58,846 bases of DNA from Oscillospiraceae bacterium. GTDB lineage: Bacteria > Bacillota > Clostridia > Oscillospirales > Oscillospiraceae. Where the stretch lies: positions 1 to 58,846 of the forward strand of contig JAFQTF010000004.1 in NCBI GenBank assembly GCA_017409205.1, read 5' to 3'. A program made the position numbers and the translations under genes. Positions within the stretch are counted from its first letter, which is position 1; each line of letters begins with the position of its first letter. The notes beneath the pieces are model-generated. The model was not told where the DNA came from. It saw nothing but the letters and a program-made list of their open reading frames with translations, and did no database searches. Below, in pieces: positions 1 to 7,924 of this stretch.

Positions 1-321
1 GAATTCTCCGTCAGCAAGGGAGATGCGCATATCAGCAGCAAGCTGATTTCTTTGCTGTTCCTGATCCGGGAGACACAATCTGTCCGGGATGCCTGCAGCC
101 GTATGCAGATTTCCTACTCCACCGCCTGGAATATGCTCAACACCGCAGAAAATGCGCTGGGTTATCCGCTCCTCCTGCGCAACAAGGGCGGCCCCTCGGG
201 CACAGGAAGCCTCCTGACCGAGAAAGGGCAGGAATTGCTCAGCGCCTATGCGCAGTTTGAAAGTGCCGCAAAGGAGAATATGGAAAAATTGTATGATTCC
301 TATCTGCGGGATATCCTATAA
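1..321 (+). CDS. ModE-like winged-helix transcriptional regulator (5' end outside window)
   Basis: The reading frame is open from base 1, so the gene starts upstream; an in-window TTG at 52 is not needed. The visible 106 residues contain a LysR/ModE-type helix-turn-helix: SVRDACSRMQISYSTAWNML, then the segment ending LLTEKGQELL. This is the N-terminal DNA-binding domain of ModE-family molybdate regulators, and the chain stops after it, so it lacks the C-terminal molybdate-binding TOBE domains. Such short ModE-N proteins are common in clostridia, and what they sense is usually not known. A strong hairpin follows at 343-374. The family call is good; the target genes and ligand are unknown. Confidence 0.75.
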   Translation, partial: EFSVSKGDAHISSKLISLLFLIRETQSVRDACSRMQISYSTAWNMLNTAENALGYPLLLRNKGGPSGTGSLLTEKGQELLSAYAQFESAAKENMEKLYDSYLRDIL

Positions 322-342
322 CAACTGAACAATGCAAAGCAG

Positions 343-379
343 CAGCCTGATACCACCCCAATGGTATCAGGCTGAAACT
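343..379 (+). terminator. Intrinsic terminator after the ModE-like gene
   Basis: A perfect 13-bp stem (CAGCCTGATACCA / TGGTATCAGGCTG) with a 6-base loop lies 21 bases after the stop codon. A short T run follows a few bases later. Confidence 0.7.
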
Positions 380-491
380 ATTTTTGGGCTACCAATGAAA
401 TCTGGTGTAAATCCAGTGTCCCTTCTATTGTAATCTTGTAGCTGTTCGTAGCCGCTGGTACAGAAGCGATGGCGTCACAATTTTAATGTAT

Positions 492-755
492 TTATTCCTC
501 ATAAATCGCTATCATCATTTTGACTCCCAAACAAAAGCTGTTTTGAAACAGCAGACATTCTGCCGTAGCCTGGAATTCCCGTACACGGTCCTGGTAACGG
601 GAGAACAGGTCTTTCTGTGCGTCCGTCATGGTTGCCAGTAGCTTTTCTTCATTTCTGCTGATCAGCTGGAGCAGTTCCTTGTATTCTGGACTGGGCGAAG
701 TATCGTATTCTGCTGGGTCAAGATTTCCATACCAGAATTCTTCTAAGATGTTCAT
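492..755 (-). CDS. DUF6809 family protein
   Basis: An 87-residue acidic, helical protein beginning MNILEEFWYGNLDP, with a central segment on the pattern EYKELLQLISRNEEKLLATM. The start sits just after a purine-rich AAGGAGGAAG on the minus strand. The sequence fits the small DUF6809 family, found widely in Firmicutes and often near mobile or accessory genes. No biochemical function is known. No signal peptide or membrane segment is visible. Its place beside the tRNA scar at 933-1318 suggests accessory DNA, but that is inference. Confidence 0.65.
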   Translation of the reverse strand: MNILEEFWYGNLDPAEYDTSPSPEYKELLQLISRNEEKLLATMTDAQKDLFSRYQDRVREFQATAECLLFQNSFCLGVKMMIAIYEE

Positions 756-932
756 TGGGCTTCCTCCTTGATTTTGGTATTGCTATTGTAGCGGAGCAAG
801 CTCTATGAGTCGAATGTGCCGCAAAATAGTCCTGGTTCATTGCGAACCAGGGTGCGATGTTCAGACGTATATATTTACCCGAATGCTAGTCCGTTTTGGA
901 TGCTTTACATATTGCAAATTAGTATTTACAAG

Positions 933-950
933 AACCCGGAGGTCGTAGGT
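933..950. repeat. Second copy of the tRNA-Met-derived core
   Basis: The 18 bases AACCCGGAGGTCGTAGGT are identical to 1279-1296, which is part of the tRNA-Met 3' half. This copy continues into unrelated AT-rich sequence (ATACTATAAA), so it is a bare core, as expected for an attachment-site remnant. The distance between the copies is 346 bp. Confidence 0.6.
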
Positions 951-1273
951 ATACTATAAAAGCAAAATGAAATAGTTCGTAAACTACTAGAAAAACCAGG
1001 AAATCCGATACTTTTACGGCTAATATTCGTTCGAGAGGGATTCGACTAAAAATGAAGAAAATTTCTGATTTTTACGAACGAGAAGTCTAGACTTTGCTTA
1101 TTTTTCGTTAGCTATCTGAACTTTTTGACGGAATTCTATGGGGTTAATTTGGGGTTAGTTTATTTGTATATGAATTGAATTATTCGAATTTATACGATAG
1201 AAAAGTTGCGATATTACTACGTATTTGCGTAATTTACAGAAGTTTTTAGATATTTTATAAAAACTAGCCGTCG

Positions 1274-1318
1274 CTCATAACCCGGAGGTCGTAGGTTCGA
1301 GTCCTGCCTCCGCAACCA
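1274..1318 (+). pseudogene. 3' half of a tRNA-Met(CAT), probable attachment-site scar
   Basis: Bases 1274-1280 read as the anticodon loop CTCATAA (anticodon CAT, 1276-1278). They are followed by the 3' anticodon stem CCCGG, a variable loop, a T arm GTAGG-TTCGAGT-CCTGC, the 3' acceptor strand and a genomic CCA ending at 1318. The 5' half is missing: the sequence before the loop does not pair with CCCGG. A tRNA broken exactly at the anticodon loop is the usual product of tyrosine-integrase elements using a tRNA gene. The same bases read backwards give a spurious WLRRQDSNLRPPGYE protein that is often mis-annotated. Confidence 0.75.
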
Positions 1319-1322
1319 TGTC

Positions 1323-1358
1323 CCCACCGTAAGTTTGATAGACTTACGGTGGGTTTTT
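1323..1358 (+). terminator. Intrinsic terminator behind the tRNA remnant
   Basis: An 11-bp perfect stem (CCCACCGTAAG / CTTACGGTGGG) is followed by five T residues. It was probably the terminator of the original tRNA-Met gene. Confidence 0.75.
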
Positions 1359-1828
1359 CTTTTTATTTGCCCTAAAAAGGTTAGAAATACCCTATAATTG
1401 CAGCAAAATCGCCACCCGGGGAGATTCAATCCCGAAGGTGACGATTATTTTTTTGCTTATTTTCCGGGAGAGAAGTAATAAATCGTGTAACGAGGAGTAA
1501 ATAATTTAGCGAATAGCAAATAATTTCGCAAATTACCTCGCACGTAATCATTCAGAATAAACACAGAAAGTATGTTTACCAGACAAACTTTACCGCAGCT
1601 GTACATATATGCAGACAATTCCTCCGGGGTGCCGTAACTCCACCCAAAGTTGAAGCCTTGATAAAAACGCAGGTTGTGCCAATCCGACGGGACGAAGTAC
1701 ACCTCGCAGAACATAAAACATCAAGTTCAACGGCTTCTTCTACAGAATAGCATAACCAAGCCTGTTTGAATAGCGTTTTTTAGCGGATTTTCTGATCTGC
1801 TTACTTGGCATGCCCATTTTACAGAAAA

Positions 1829-1862
1829 AGTGCATCCGTCGCCGGATGCACTCATTCTTTTC
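1829..1862 (+). terminator. Hairpin with T-rich tail
   Basis: A 10-bp perfect stem AGTGCATCCG/CGGATGCACT with loop TCGC precedes a T-rich tail. No plus-strand gene precedes it in this window, so its parent gene is unknown or lost. Confidence 0.5.
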
Positions 1863-1966
1863 CGATGCTACCCATTCGGGTTTGCCACTAACTAAGTGAC
1901 ATTACCCGCGGGGCCGCGTTTGCGGCACTGCGGGGGATTTTTGTTGGATTTCTATCAGAAAAGACC

Positions 1967-2746
1967 CTAAGTTCTGCTGTCTGCCCAATGCTTGTAGACA
2001 GTCAGGCCGCCGTTTTTGCGCAGGTAGGACAGGTGCTCCTTTGCAGCGTTTTCGTCTCCGTCCCGGATGGCCGTCATGGCCAGAACCTTTTTGATCTCAA
2101 GACGGCGCAGATTGTACTGGGCACGGGCGAAGGCAGTTTCCAGAGAATCGGTGTCCACCTGTTTTCCTGTGAGACAGGCCAGATGATGCCGGTGCAGATT
2201 TCTCATTTCCGTCAGGTTTGCGGCCAGATCCGCCTTTTTCAGCCGGCAGGCATCGATGATCCCCTCCAGCCGGGCCAGGGAAGCGGCCGCCTTGTCCGTA
2301 TCCTGCAGAGCCAGATAAAAACCTGCCCGGTTGGCGGCGTAAAGCCCCTGCACCGCCAGATTGTCCGCCGGGGGATCTGTCAGCAGGGAAATGGCAGTCT
2401 CGTAGTCTCCGGCGGCGGCATAACCGTCAGCCAGATAACTGCGGCTGATGGCGATGTTGTTCTCGCCTTTCATCTTGTCCGGAACGGCCTGATAGCCCTG
2501 GATGAACTTCTTGGGATCCAGCTCCATGTGCAGATAGCCCAGAAGCCGGGTGTTCTCCGAAGCGGCCAGAATATTACCCATCAACAGGGCAGCAATGGAA
2601 CCGATGGCCAGCGTCAGGACGGTGGCGATGATGGGAACGAAAATAGGGTAGTTCTGGTCCTGGGCCCACACCGCTGCGGCAATACCCATGGAGAGGGCCA
2701 GCATACCGTAGAACCCCAGTTTGCTTTTTCTGAATGCCTGGATCAT
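1967..2746 (-). CDS. Membrane protein with C-terminal TPR-like helical repeats
   Basis: A 259-residue protein. Two hydrophobic helices near residues 12-28 and 34-58 anchor it, and the rest is soluble and alpha-helical. The soluble part looks like tetratricopeptide repeats, for example ISRSYLADGYAAAGDYETAI and ANRAGFYLALQDTDKAAASL. Such proteins usually scaffold protein-protein contacts on the cytoplasmic face of the membrane. The start ATG is preceded by GGAGGTGATCAGAT on the minus strand and by a consensus promoter (2775-2803). No enzyme motif is visible and the partner is unknown. It stands alone. Confidence 0.6.
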   Translation of the reverse strand: MIQAFRKSKLGFYGMLALSMGIAAAVWAQDQNYPIFVPIIATVLTLAIGSIAALLMGNILAASENTRLLGYLHMELDPKKFIQGYQAVPDKMKGENNIAISRSYLADGYAAAGDYETAISLLTDPPADNLAVQGLYAANRAGFYLALQDTDKAAASLARLEGIIDACRLKKADLAANLTEMRNLHRHHLACLTGKQVDTDSLETAFARAQYNLRRLEIKKVLAMTAIRDGDENAAKEHLSYLRKNGGLTVYKHWADSRT

Positions 2747-2774
2747 ATCTGATCACCTCCGAAAGAATACCTCC

Positions 2775-2803
2775 ATTATACCCCCGGAATCGGGACAGTG
2801 CAA
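2775..2803 (-). promoter_or_regulatory. Promoter of the TPR-like membrane protein gene
   Basis: On the minus strand TTGCAC (2798-2803), a 17-base spacer, then TATAAT (2775-2780), close to the sigma-A consensus. It lies 28 bases before the start codon. Confidence 0.65.
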
Positions 2804-2887
2804 GAGCTGCGAAGAAATTTCATGCAGAAACGTGTCAGGTGCAAAAAACAAAAATGACCGATTTGTCTGAAATAGTCGAAAAGGGTA

Positions 2888-2916
2888 TTCCAATTTCCGG
2901 GCAAGTGGTATATAAT
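2888..2916 (+). promoter_or_regulatory. Promoter of the MBL-GntP-glycerate kinase genes
   Basis: A perfect TATAAT at 2911-2916 with a weak -35 (TTCCAA, 2888-2893) and 17-base spacing. Transcription would begin near 2923, which rules out a translation start at 2915 and supports one near 2984-2990. Confidence 0.5.
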
Positions 2917-2989
2917 GTCAAATATACAGTTGAGAACCGGCAACAAATTATGGAAAATAACCAAGCTGCGGCGGAAAGGTTGGATGGAT

Positions 2990-3820
2990 ATGCTGTCGCT
3001 CACTGCTCTGATGGATAACAAGCCCACGGAACACAAGGCCCTGATCGCGGAGCACGGCCTGTCCCTCCATGTGCAGTACGGAGACTGCCGGCTGCTGTTT
3101 GACTGCGGCTCCGGTGCCAATCCGCTGCGCAATGCCCACCGGCTGGGCGTGGATCTGAAGGATCTGGATGCGGTGATCCTCAGCCACAGCCATTATGACC
3201 ATGCTGCTGGTTTCCGGGATCTGACGGAATCCGGACTGGGCAGCCGGGATCTGTACACCGGCCCCAATTTCTTTGAAGCGAAATATGCAAAGAACGGTGT
3301 GCGGTTTACCAACCTGGCCTGCGGTTTTGACCGGGATTTTTTGAAGACGCATCAGATTTGCCACCACGAAATTCAGGGGCTTCAGAAAATTTATCCCGGT
3401 GTGTGGCTGATCTCCGGCTTCCCCCGGATCCACAGCTTTGAAACCATCCCGGAGCGGTTTGTCCGCCGGACAGATTCCGGTTTTGTTGCCGATGATTTCG
3501 GTGATGAGGTATGCATGGCACTGGATGTGGAAGATGGACTGGTGGTGCTGGTGGGCTGTTCCCACCCCGGCATCCTGAACATGATGACCCAGGTCAGTGC
3601 TTTGCTGAAAAAGCCCATCCGTGCCGTTTTCGGAGGGACCCATCTGGTGGAGGCGGATGCACAGCGGATCGATGCCACAGTGTGCAGACTTCAGGAAATG
3701 GGTTTGGAAATTCTGGGGCTGAGCCATTGCTCCGGCGATGCTGCAGACTGTGCCATCTGTGCAAGAACAGATATTCAGGGCTGTCATCTGGGCACCGGCG
3801 ACTGCATTTTCTTTGACTGA
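2990..3820 (+). CDS. MBL-fold metallo-hydrolase
   Basis: About 276 residues with the metallo-beta-lactamase metal-binding signature SHSHYDHAAG near residue 64-73 and later metal-site segments VGCSHPGI and FGGTHL. The arrangement resembles the subfamily annotated as dihydropterin-6-methyl-(ribofuranosyl)-aminobenzene-5'-phosphate synthase-like. Most bacterial members have no proven substrate. The start is taken at 2990 (MLSLTALMD), about 10 bases after GAAAGG; 2984 is also possible. Sixty-five bases separate it from the GntP permease gene, so the two are probably cotranscribed. A role in sugar-acid metabolism is only suggested by this context. Confidence 0.75.
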   Translation: MLSLTALMDNKPTEHKALIAEHGLSLHVQYGDCRLLFDCGSGANPLRNAHRLGVDLKDLDAVILSHSHYDHAAGFRDLTESGLGSRDLYTGPNFFEAKYAKNGVRFTNLACGFDRDFLKTHQICHHEIQGLQKIYPGVWLISGFPRIHSFETIPERFVRRTDSGFVADDFGDEVCMALDVEDGLVVLVGCSHPGILNMMTQVSALLKKPIRAVFGGTHLVEADAQRIDATVCRLQEMGLEILGLSHCSGDAADCAICARTDIQGCHLGTGDCIFFD

Positions 3821-3885
3821 GGCGGCATCCAATATTGTAAATTGAGGTCAGAAGACCTTGATAATTTAGAAGGAGGAAAGAAACT

Positions 3886-5241
3886 ATGCAAACATTCCTG
3901 TTATTCGCAACCATCATTATCGCAGTTATTCTGATGGTCCTGGCAATCTCCAAGCTGAAGATGCATCCCTTCATTGTCATGCTTGTGATTGCAATGGTTG
4001 TCGGCCTGTTCTGGGGCATTGTGGACCCCGCCTCCGGACTGACACCCACCGAAGTTGTCAACCAGGTCAAAAATGGTTTCGGCAGCATCATGACCAGCAT
4101 CGGTATCGTCATTCTCTGCGGTACCATCATCGGCACCATTCTGGAAAAGACCGGTGCAGCTCTGACCATGGCAAATGCCATTCTGAAGCTGGTCGGTGAA
4201 AAGAACAGCGTTGTTGCCATGGGTGCCATGGGTTACGTCACCGGTATCCCCGTGTTCTGTGACTCCGGCTTCGTCGTTCTGTCTCCCATCAGCCGTGCTC
4301 TGGCACAGCAGTCCAATGTTTCCCTGGCCGTCATGGGCACTGCCCTGTCCGGCGGCCTGTATGCCACCCACTGCCTGGTTCCTCCCACCCCCGGTCCCAT
4401 CGCCATGGCCGGCACGCTGGAAGCTGACCTGGGCCTGACCATTCTGGTGGGTCTGCTGGTCTCCATTCCCGCTGTCATCGTGGCCATTCTTTACGCCAAG
4501 AAGGTGGCCAGCAAGATCAACATTCCCGCAAACTCCGAGTTTACGCTGGAAGAACTGCAGGCCAAGTACGGCAAGCTGCCCGGCACCTGGCAGAGCTTTG
4601 CTCCTCTGCTGCTGCCCATCATCCTGATCGGCATCGCCTCCATCGTTGACTTCCCCAGCAAGCCCCTGGGCACCGGCACCCTGTACCAGATCGTCATGTG
4701 CGTCGGTAATCCCGTAGTGGCTCTGCTGATCGGTGTATTCCTGGCCATGTCCCTGATCCCCGCAGAAGAAAAGAAAAATACCCTGAATTGGGTCACCCAG
4801 GGCGTTACCGATTCCGCCGGCATCCTGGCCATTACCTGCGCAGGCAGCTCCTTCGGTGCGATCCTGAAGTGCATGCCCATCGCCGGTTCCGTGGGTGCAC
4901 TGGTCAACTCCGGCCTGGGCGTTCTGATCCCCTTCATCATCGCCATGATCCTGAAGCTGGCTATGGGTGCTTCTACGGTTGCCATGATCACCACCGCCGG
5001 CATGATGGCTCCCATGATGGAAGTAATGGGCTTCACCTCTCCTCTGGCAAAGGTCATGGTCGTTCTGGCCATCGGTGCCGGTTCCATGGTCGCTTCCCAT
5101 GCCAACGACTCCTACTTCTGGGTGGTGTCCCAGTTCTCCGACATGAAGACCGACGAGGCTTACAAGTGCCAGACCGGCATGACCGCTGTGATGGGTCTGA
5201 CCATCATTGCGCTGCTGTTCGTCCTCTCTCTGTTCGTCTGA
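3886..5241 (+). CDS. GntP-family permease (gluconate/glycerate type)
   Basis: A 451-residue polytopic membrane protein with around a dozen hydrophobic helices. It matches the GntP family of proton-coupled sugar-acid symporters: GYVTGIPVFCDSGFVVL and THCLVPPTPGPIA are the typical conserved blocks, and length is normal. An AAGGAGGAAAG site precedes the ATG. The next gene encodes a glycerate 2-kinase, so D-glycerate or a related hydroxy-acid is a more likely substrate than gluconate, which is inference from context. A strong terminator separates the permease from the kinase, suggesting the kinase is made at a lower level or has its own promoter. Confidence 0.9.
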   Translation: MQTFLLFATIIIAVILMVLAISKLKMHPFIVMLVIAMVVGLFWGIVDPASGLTPTEVVNQVKNGFGSIMTSIGIVILCGTIIGTILEKTGAALTMANAILKLVGEKNSVVAMGAMGYVTGIPVFCDSGFVVLSPISRALAQQSNVSLAVMGTALSGGLYATHCLVPPTPGPIAMAGTLEADLGLTILVGLLVSIPAVIVAILYAKKVASKINIPANSEFTLEELQAKYGKLPGTWQSFAPLLLPIILIGIASIVDFPSKPLGTGTLYQIVMCVGNPVVALLIGVFLAMSLIPAEEKKNTLNWVTQGVTDSAGILAITCAGSSFGAILKCMPIAGSVGALVNSGLGVLIPFIIAMILKLAMGASTVAMITTAGMMAPMMEVMGFTSPLAKVMVVLAIGAGSMVASHANDSYFWVVSQFSDMKTDEAYKCQTGMTAVMGLTIIALLFVLSLFV

Positions 5242-5258
5242 TTTCTCCGGTATCCTGC

Positions 5259-5287
5259 AGGCAGGGCAATTTATTGCCCTGCCTTTT
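5259..5287 (+). terminator. Terminator between GntP permease and glycerate kinase genes
   Basis: A 12-bp perfect stem (AGGCAGGGCAAT / ATTGCCCTGCCT) with a 2-base loop, followed by TTTCT. It probably gives partial termination inside the operon. Confidence 0.75.
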
Positions 5288-5324
5288 CTAAAATGAAATC
5301 AATTCCCGGAAAGGAACTTTAACT

Positions 5325-6557
5325 ATGGATAAGACTTTGCGCGCCCATGCCGATGCCATTGTGGCGGCTTCCATCAAGGCGGTGCAGCCGGATGAAGCGG
5401 TCAGCCGGGCACTGACCGGACAGGAATTTCCCGGCAGAGTGCTGCTGGTGGCAGCCGGCAAGGCAGCCTGGCAGATGGCCAAAGCGGCCCACGATTGTCT
5501 GGGAGACCGGATCGAAAGCGGCGTGGTCGTCACCAAGTATGACCATGTGATGGGCCCCATCGCCAATTTCACCTGCTGCGAGGCAGGTCATCCCGTTCCC
5601 GATGAAAACTCCTTCGCCGGCACCCAGAAGGCACTGGATCTGGTATCCGGACTGAAACCGGAGGATACGGTGCTGTTCCTGCTGTCCGGCGGCGGCAGTG
5701 CGCTGTTTGAAAAGCCCCTGGTGCCCGGGGATGTTCTGCAGGACATCACCGGCCAGCTGCTGGCCTGCGGTGCGGACATCGTGGAGATCAATACCATCCG
5801 CAAGCGGCTGTCCGCCGTCAAGGGCGGCCGGTTCGCCCAGTGCTGTATGCCGGCCCGGGTGTTCTCCATCGTCCTCAGCGACATTCTGGGAGACCCGTTG
5901 GATATGATCGCCTCCGGACCTGCGGTGCCGGATACCAGCACCTGCGCTCAGGCGGTGGCCATTGCGGAAAAATATAGCCTGAAGCTGACAGAGGAAGCCT
6001 GGGATCTACTGCGCCGGGAGACCCCCAAGGAGCTTACCAATGTGACCACGCAGATCAACGGCTCAGTCCGGGAACTGTGTGTGGCGGCAGGAAAGGTCTG
6101 CCGGGAGCTGGGCTATGAGCCGGTGCTGCTGACGGATCAGCTGTGCTGTCAGGCAAAGGAAGCCGGTTCCTTCCTGGCCTCCATCCTGAAGACCCATGCC
6201 GGTGACGGAAAGAAGTGGGCCTTCATTGCCGGCGGCGAGACGGTGGTTCACCTGACCGGCCACGGCAAGGGCGGCCGAAATCAGGAGCTGGCCCTGTCTG
6301 CGGCAGCAGGCATTGCCGGGATCCCCGGTGCTGCGGTGTTCAGCGTGGGCAGCGACGGTACGGACGGCCCCACCGATGCAGCCGGCGGCTATACGGACCA
6401 CGAAACGGCTGCGGAACTGAAGGCACTGGGACTGGATATCTACCAGGTGCTGCAGAACAACGATGCATACCATGCCCTGCAGAAGGCAGGCGGCCTGATC
6501 ATCACCGGCCCCACCGGTACCAATGTCAACGACGTGGCAGTGGCCCTGCTGGGCTAA
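5325..6557 (+). CDS. Glycerate 2-kinase (DUF4147/MOFRL type)
   Basis: A 410-residue protein of the bacterial/archaeal glycerate 2-kinase family, which phosphorylates D-glycerate to 2-phosphoglycerate with ATP. The N-terminal DUF4147 domain shows VLLVAAGKAAWQMAKAA and the glycine-rich LLSGGGSAL; the C-terminal MOFRL domain shows GGRNQELAL and SVGSDGTDGPTDAAGG. Length is normal and no key block is missing. The GntP permease upstream would supply the substrate, and the product enters lower glycolysis. The start is supported by GGAAAGGAAC upstream. Confidence 0.92.
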   Translation: MDKTLRAHADAIVAASIKAVQPDEAVSRALTGQEFPGRVLLVAAGKAAWQMAKAAHDCLGDRIESGVVVTKYDHVMGPIANFTCCEAGHPVPDENSFAGTQKALDLVSGLKPEDTVLFLLSGGGSALFEKPLVPGDVLQDITGQLLACGADIVEINTIRKRLSAVKGGRFAQCCMPARVFSIVLSDILGDPLDMIASGPAVPDTSTCAQAVAIAEKYSLKLTEEAWDLLRRETPKELTNVTTQINGSVRELCVAAGKVCRELGYEPVLLTDQLCCQAKEAGSFLASILKTHAGDGKKWAFIAGGETVVHLTGHGKGGRNQELALSAAAGIAGIPGAAVFSVGSDGTDGPTDAAGGYTDHETAAELKALGLDIYQVLQNNDAYHALQKAGGLIITGPTGTNVNDVAVALLG

Positions 6558-6573
6558 AAGTGGAATAAACAAA

Positions 6574-6601
6574 GGGCTGTTGCAAAATGCTGCAACAGCC
6601 C
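6574..6601. terminator. Hairpin between glycerate kinase and convergent reductase gene
   Basis: An 11-bp perfect stem GGGCTGTTGCA/TGCAACAGCCC. There is no T run on the plus strand and only a T-rich tail on the minus strand, so it may act weakly for both converging units. Confidence 0.5.
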
Positions 6602-6726
6602 TAAAAATATGTAATTGTCTGCATCCTGCGGATGGAGGGGCGGTCAATGACCGCCTGCAGGCGACTGGCAGTCGCCTTTACAGATTCCATTGCCGATTTT
6701 TCGTATTTTGCAGCAGTTTCTGCTTT

Positions 6727-7923
6727 TTACTTTGCAACCGGGGGAACTTCGATGACCAAGTCGCTGAGAGGGAAGGAGCAGCAGGGGTGGATGTAGCCGT
6801 AGAGCAGGTCGGCTTCCCGTCGTCCATCCACGGACTTAGGTGTGTAGATGTCGCCAGATACCAGCTTGGAATGACACCACCCACATTCACCACTGCGGCA
6901 ATGGGCAGGGGCGGCGATACCGGCGGCTTCCAGAGAGCGGAGCAGGGAAACATCGCTGGGAGCGGTGATGGTCTGCTCTGTTCCGGCAATACGGACTGTC
7001 ACCTTGAAGGCAGGGGCCACATTTTCGGGATAATCCGCTTCCTTGGCAGGGCCAAAGTATTCGCCAAAAAGTTCGTTGCGGATGAACTTCTTCCGCAAAC
7101 CCAGAGTCTCGATTTCCTTGTCAACGAACTTGCGCATGACCTGAGGACCGCAGACGAAGAGGGAAAATGCTCCTTTGGGGGCGTATTTTTTAATCAGCTC
7201 GGCAGTGATAAAGCCGTGTTCATGGCCCTCCCGTTCTTCGTGGCTGAAGATGTTGACCAGCTTGATTCGAGCGCAGTTGGCTTCCAGTTCCTTCAGATCC
7301 TTCTGGAAGATGGTGTCCTCCAGAGTGCGGCTGCCGTAGAGAATGGTCAGATCGCAGTCCTCATCGCCGTCTGCAATAGCCATGGCAAGAGCGCGGAAGG
7401 GGGTGATGGAACTGCCGCCCACCACAGCCACAACTGTGGTAGCATCCCGCAGAGGCTCATAGGTAAAGTTGCCCAGAGGCTCGGAGGCAGTCACCTCGGT
7501 ACCAATCTGCCAGTTGTCGTGGATGAACTGGGAGGCAAGACCGCCTTCTACCTTCTGAATGGTCAGCATATAGATGCCCTCCAGAGATTCCCGGGGAGAA
7601 GAAGCAAGGGAATAGGGGCGGGTCAGGGCCATGCTGCCGATCTTCAGTGTGATCGACAGGTACTGACCGGCGCTGAACCAGGCAAGAGCCTTGGTGCCCT
7701 TTTCTTCGTTGGGAGCAAGATAGTAACGCTTGGCATTACAGGCTTCCTCTTCAATTTTGACTACCTTCAGATACTGCACCTTGGGATGCAGGGCGTTGGC
7801 GATTTGGTTAGGAACATAGGAATTGGTGGCAGGCAGGGGCTTGGCAGGGGCAGCTTTAATTTTTGCCTGACGGGTGGGATTCATCTTGGTGAAATCCATG
7901 GGGTTCAGTTTCCACAGTGCCAT
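6727..7923 (-). CDS. FAD/NAD(P)-binding oxidoreductase with C-terminal 2Fe-2S ferredoxin domain
   Basis: About 398 residues. The order is an N-terminal lead, a ferredoxin-reductase-type FAD domain (RPYSLASSP), an NAD(P)-binding domain (VVGGSSITPFRAL, FVCGPQVM) and a plant-type 2Fe-2S domain with cysteines in CRSGECGWC near residues 342-350 and a further pair near 380 (HPCCSFP). This layout passes electrons from NAD(P)H through FAD to an iron-sulfur centre and on to a partner. The ATG at 7923 follows GGAGGT by seven bases and lies one base after the stop of the CrtI-like gene, so the two are translationally coupled. The partner is probably that flavoprotein. Confidence 0.85.
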   Translation of the reverse strand: MALWKLNPMDFTKMNPTRQAKIKAAPAKPLPATNSYVPNQIANALHPKVQYLKVVKIEEEACNAKRYYLAPNEEKGTKALAWFSAGQYLSITLKIGSMALTRPYSLASSPRESLEGIYMLTIQKVEGGLASQFIHDNWQIGTEVTASEPLGNFTYEPLRDATTVVAVVGGSSITPFRALAMAIADGDEDCDLTILYGSRTLEDTIFQKDLKELEANCARIKLVNIFSHEEREGHEHGFITAELIKKYAPKGAFSLFVCGPQVMRKFVDKEIETLGLRKKFIRNELFGEYFGPAKEADYPENVAPAFKVTVRIAGTEQTITAPSDVSLLRSLEAAGIAAPAHCRSGECGWCHSKLVSGDIYTPKSVDGRREADLLYGYIHPCCSFPLSDLVIEVPPVAK

Positions 7924-7924
7924 A

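Larger units (their letters stand above)
756..1966. other. 1.2-kb AT-rich region without a convincing gene; integration scar
   Basis: No credible gene lies here. Bases 780-1260 are clearly richer in A and T than the flanks. The stretch contains a hairpin at 831-851, two copies of an 18-bp tRNA-derived core (933-950 and 1279-1296), a terminator at 1323-1358 and a hairpin at 1829-1852. An 85-codon minus frame (1457-1714) has good codon use only in its first half and no clear ribosome-binding site, so it may be a decayed fragment. The region looks like the remains of an excised or degraded integrative element. Confidence 0.5.

Noticed and set aside
1217-1429. 70-codon minus-strand frame containing WLRRQDSNLRPPGYE
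   Set aside because: It is the reverse complement of tRNA 3' sequence and its terminator, a well-known false protein.
1457-1714. 85-codon minus-strand frame
   Set aside because: Only the first half looks coding; no ribosome-binding site and no recognisable family.
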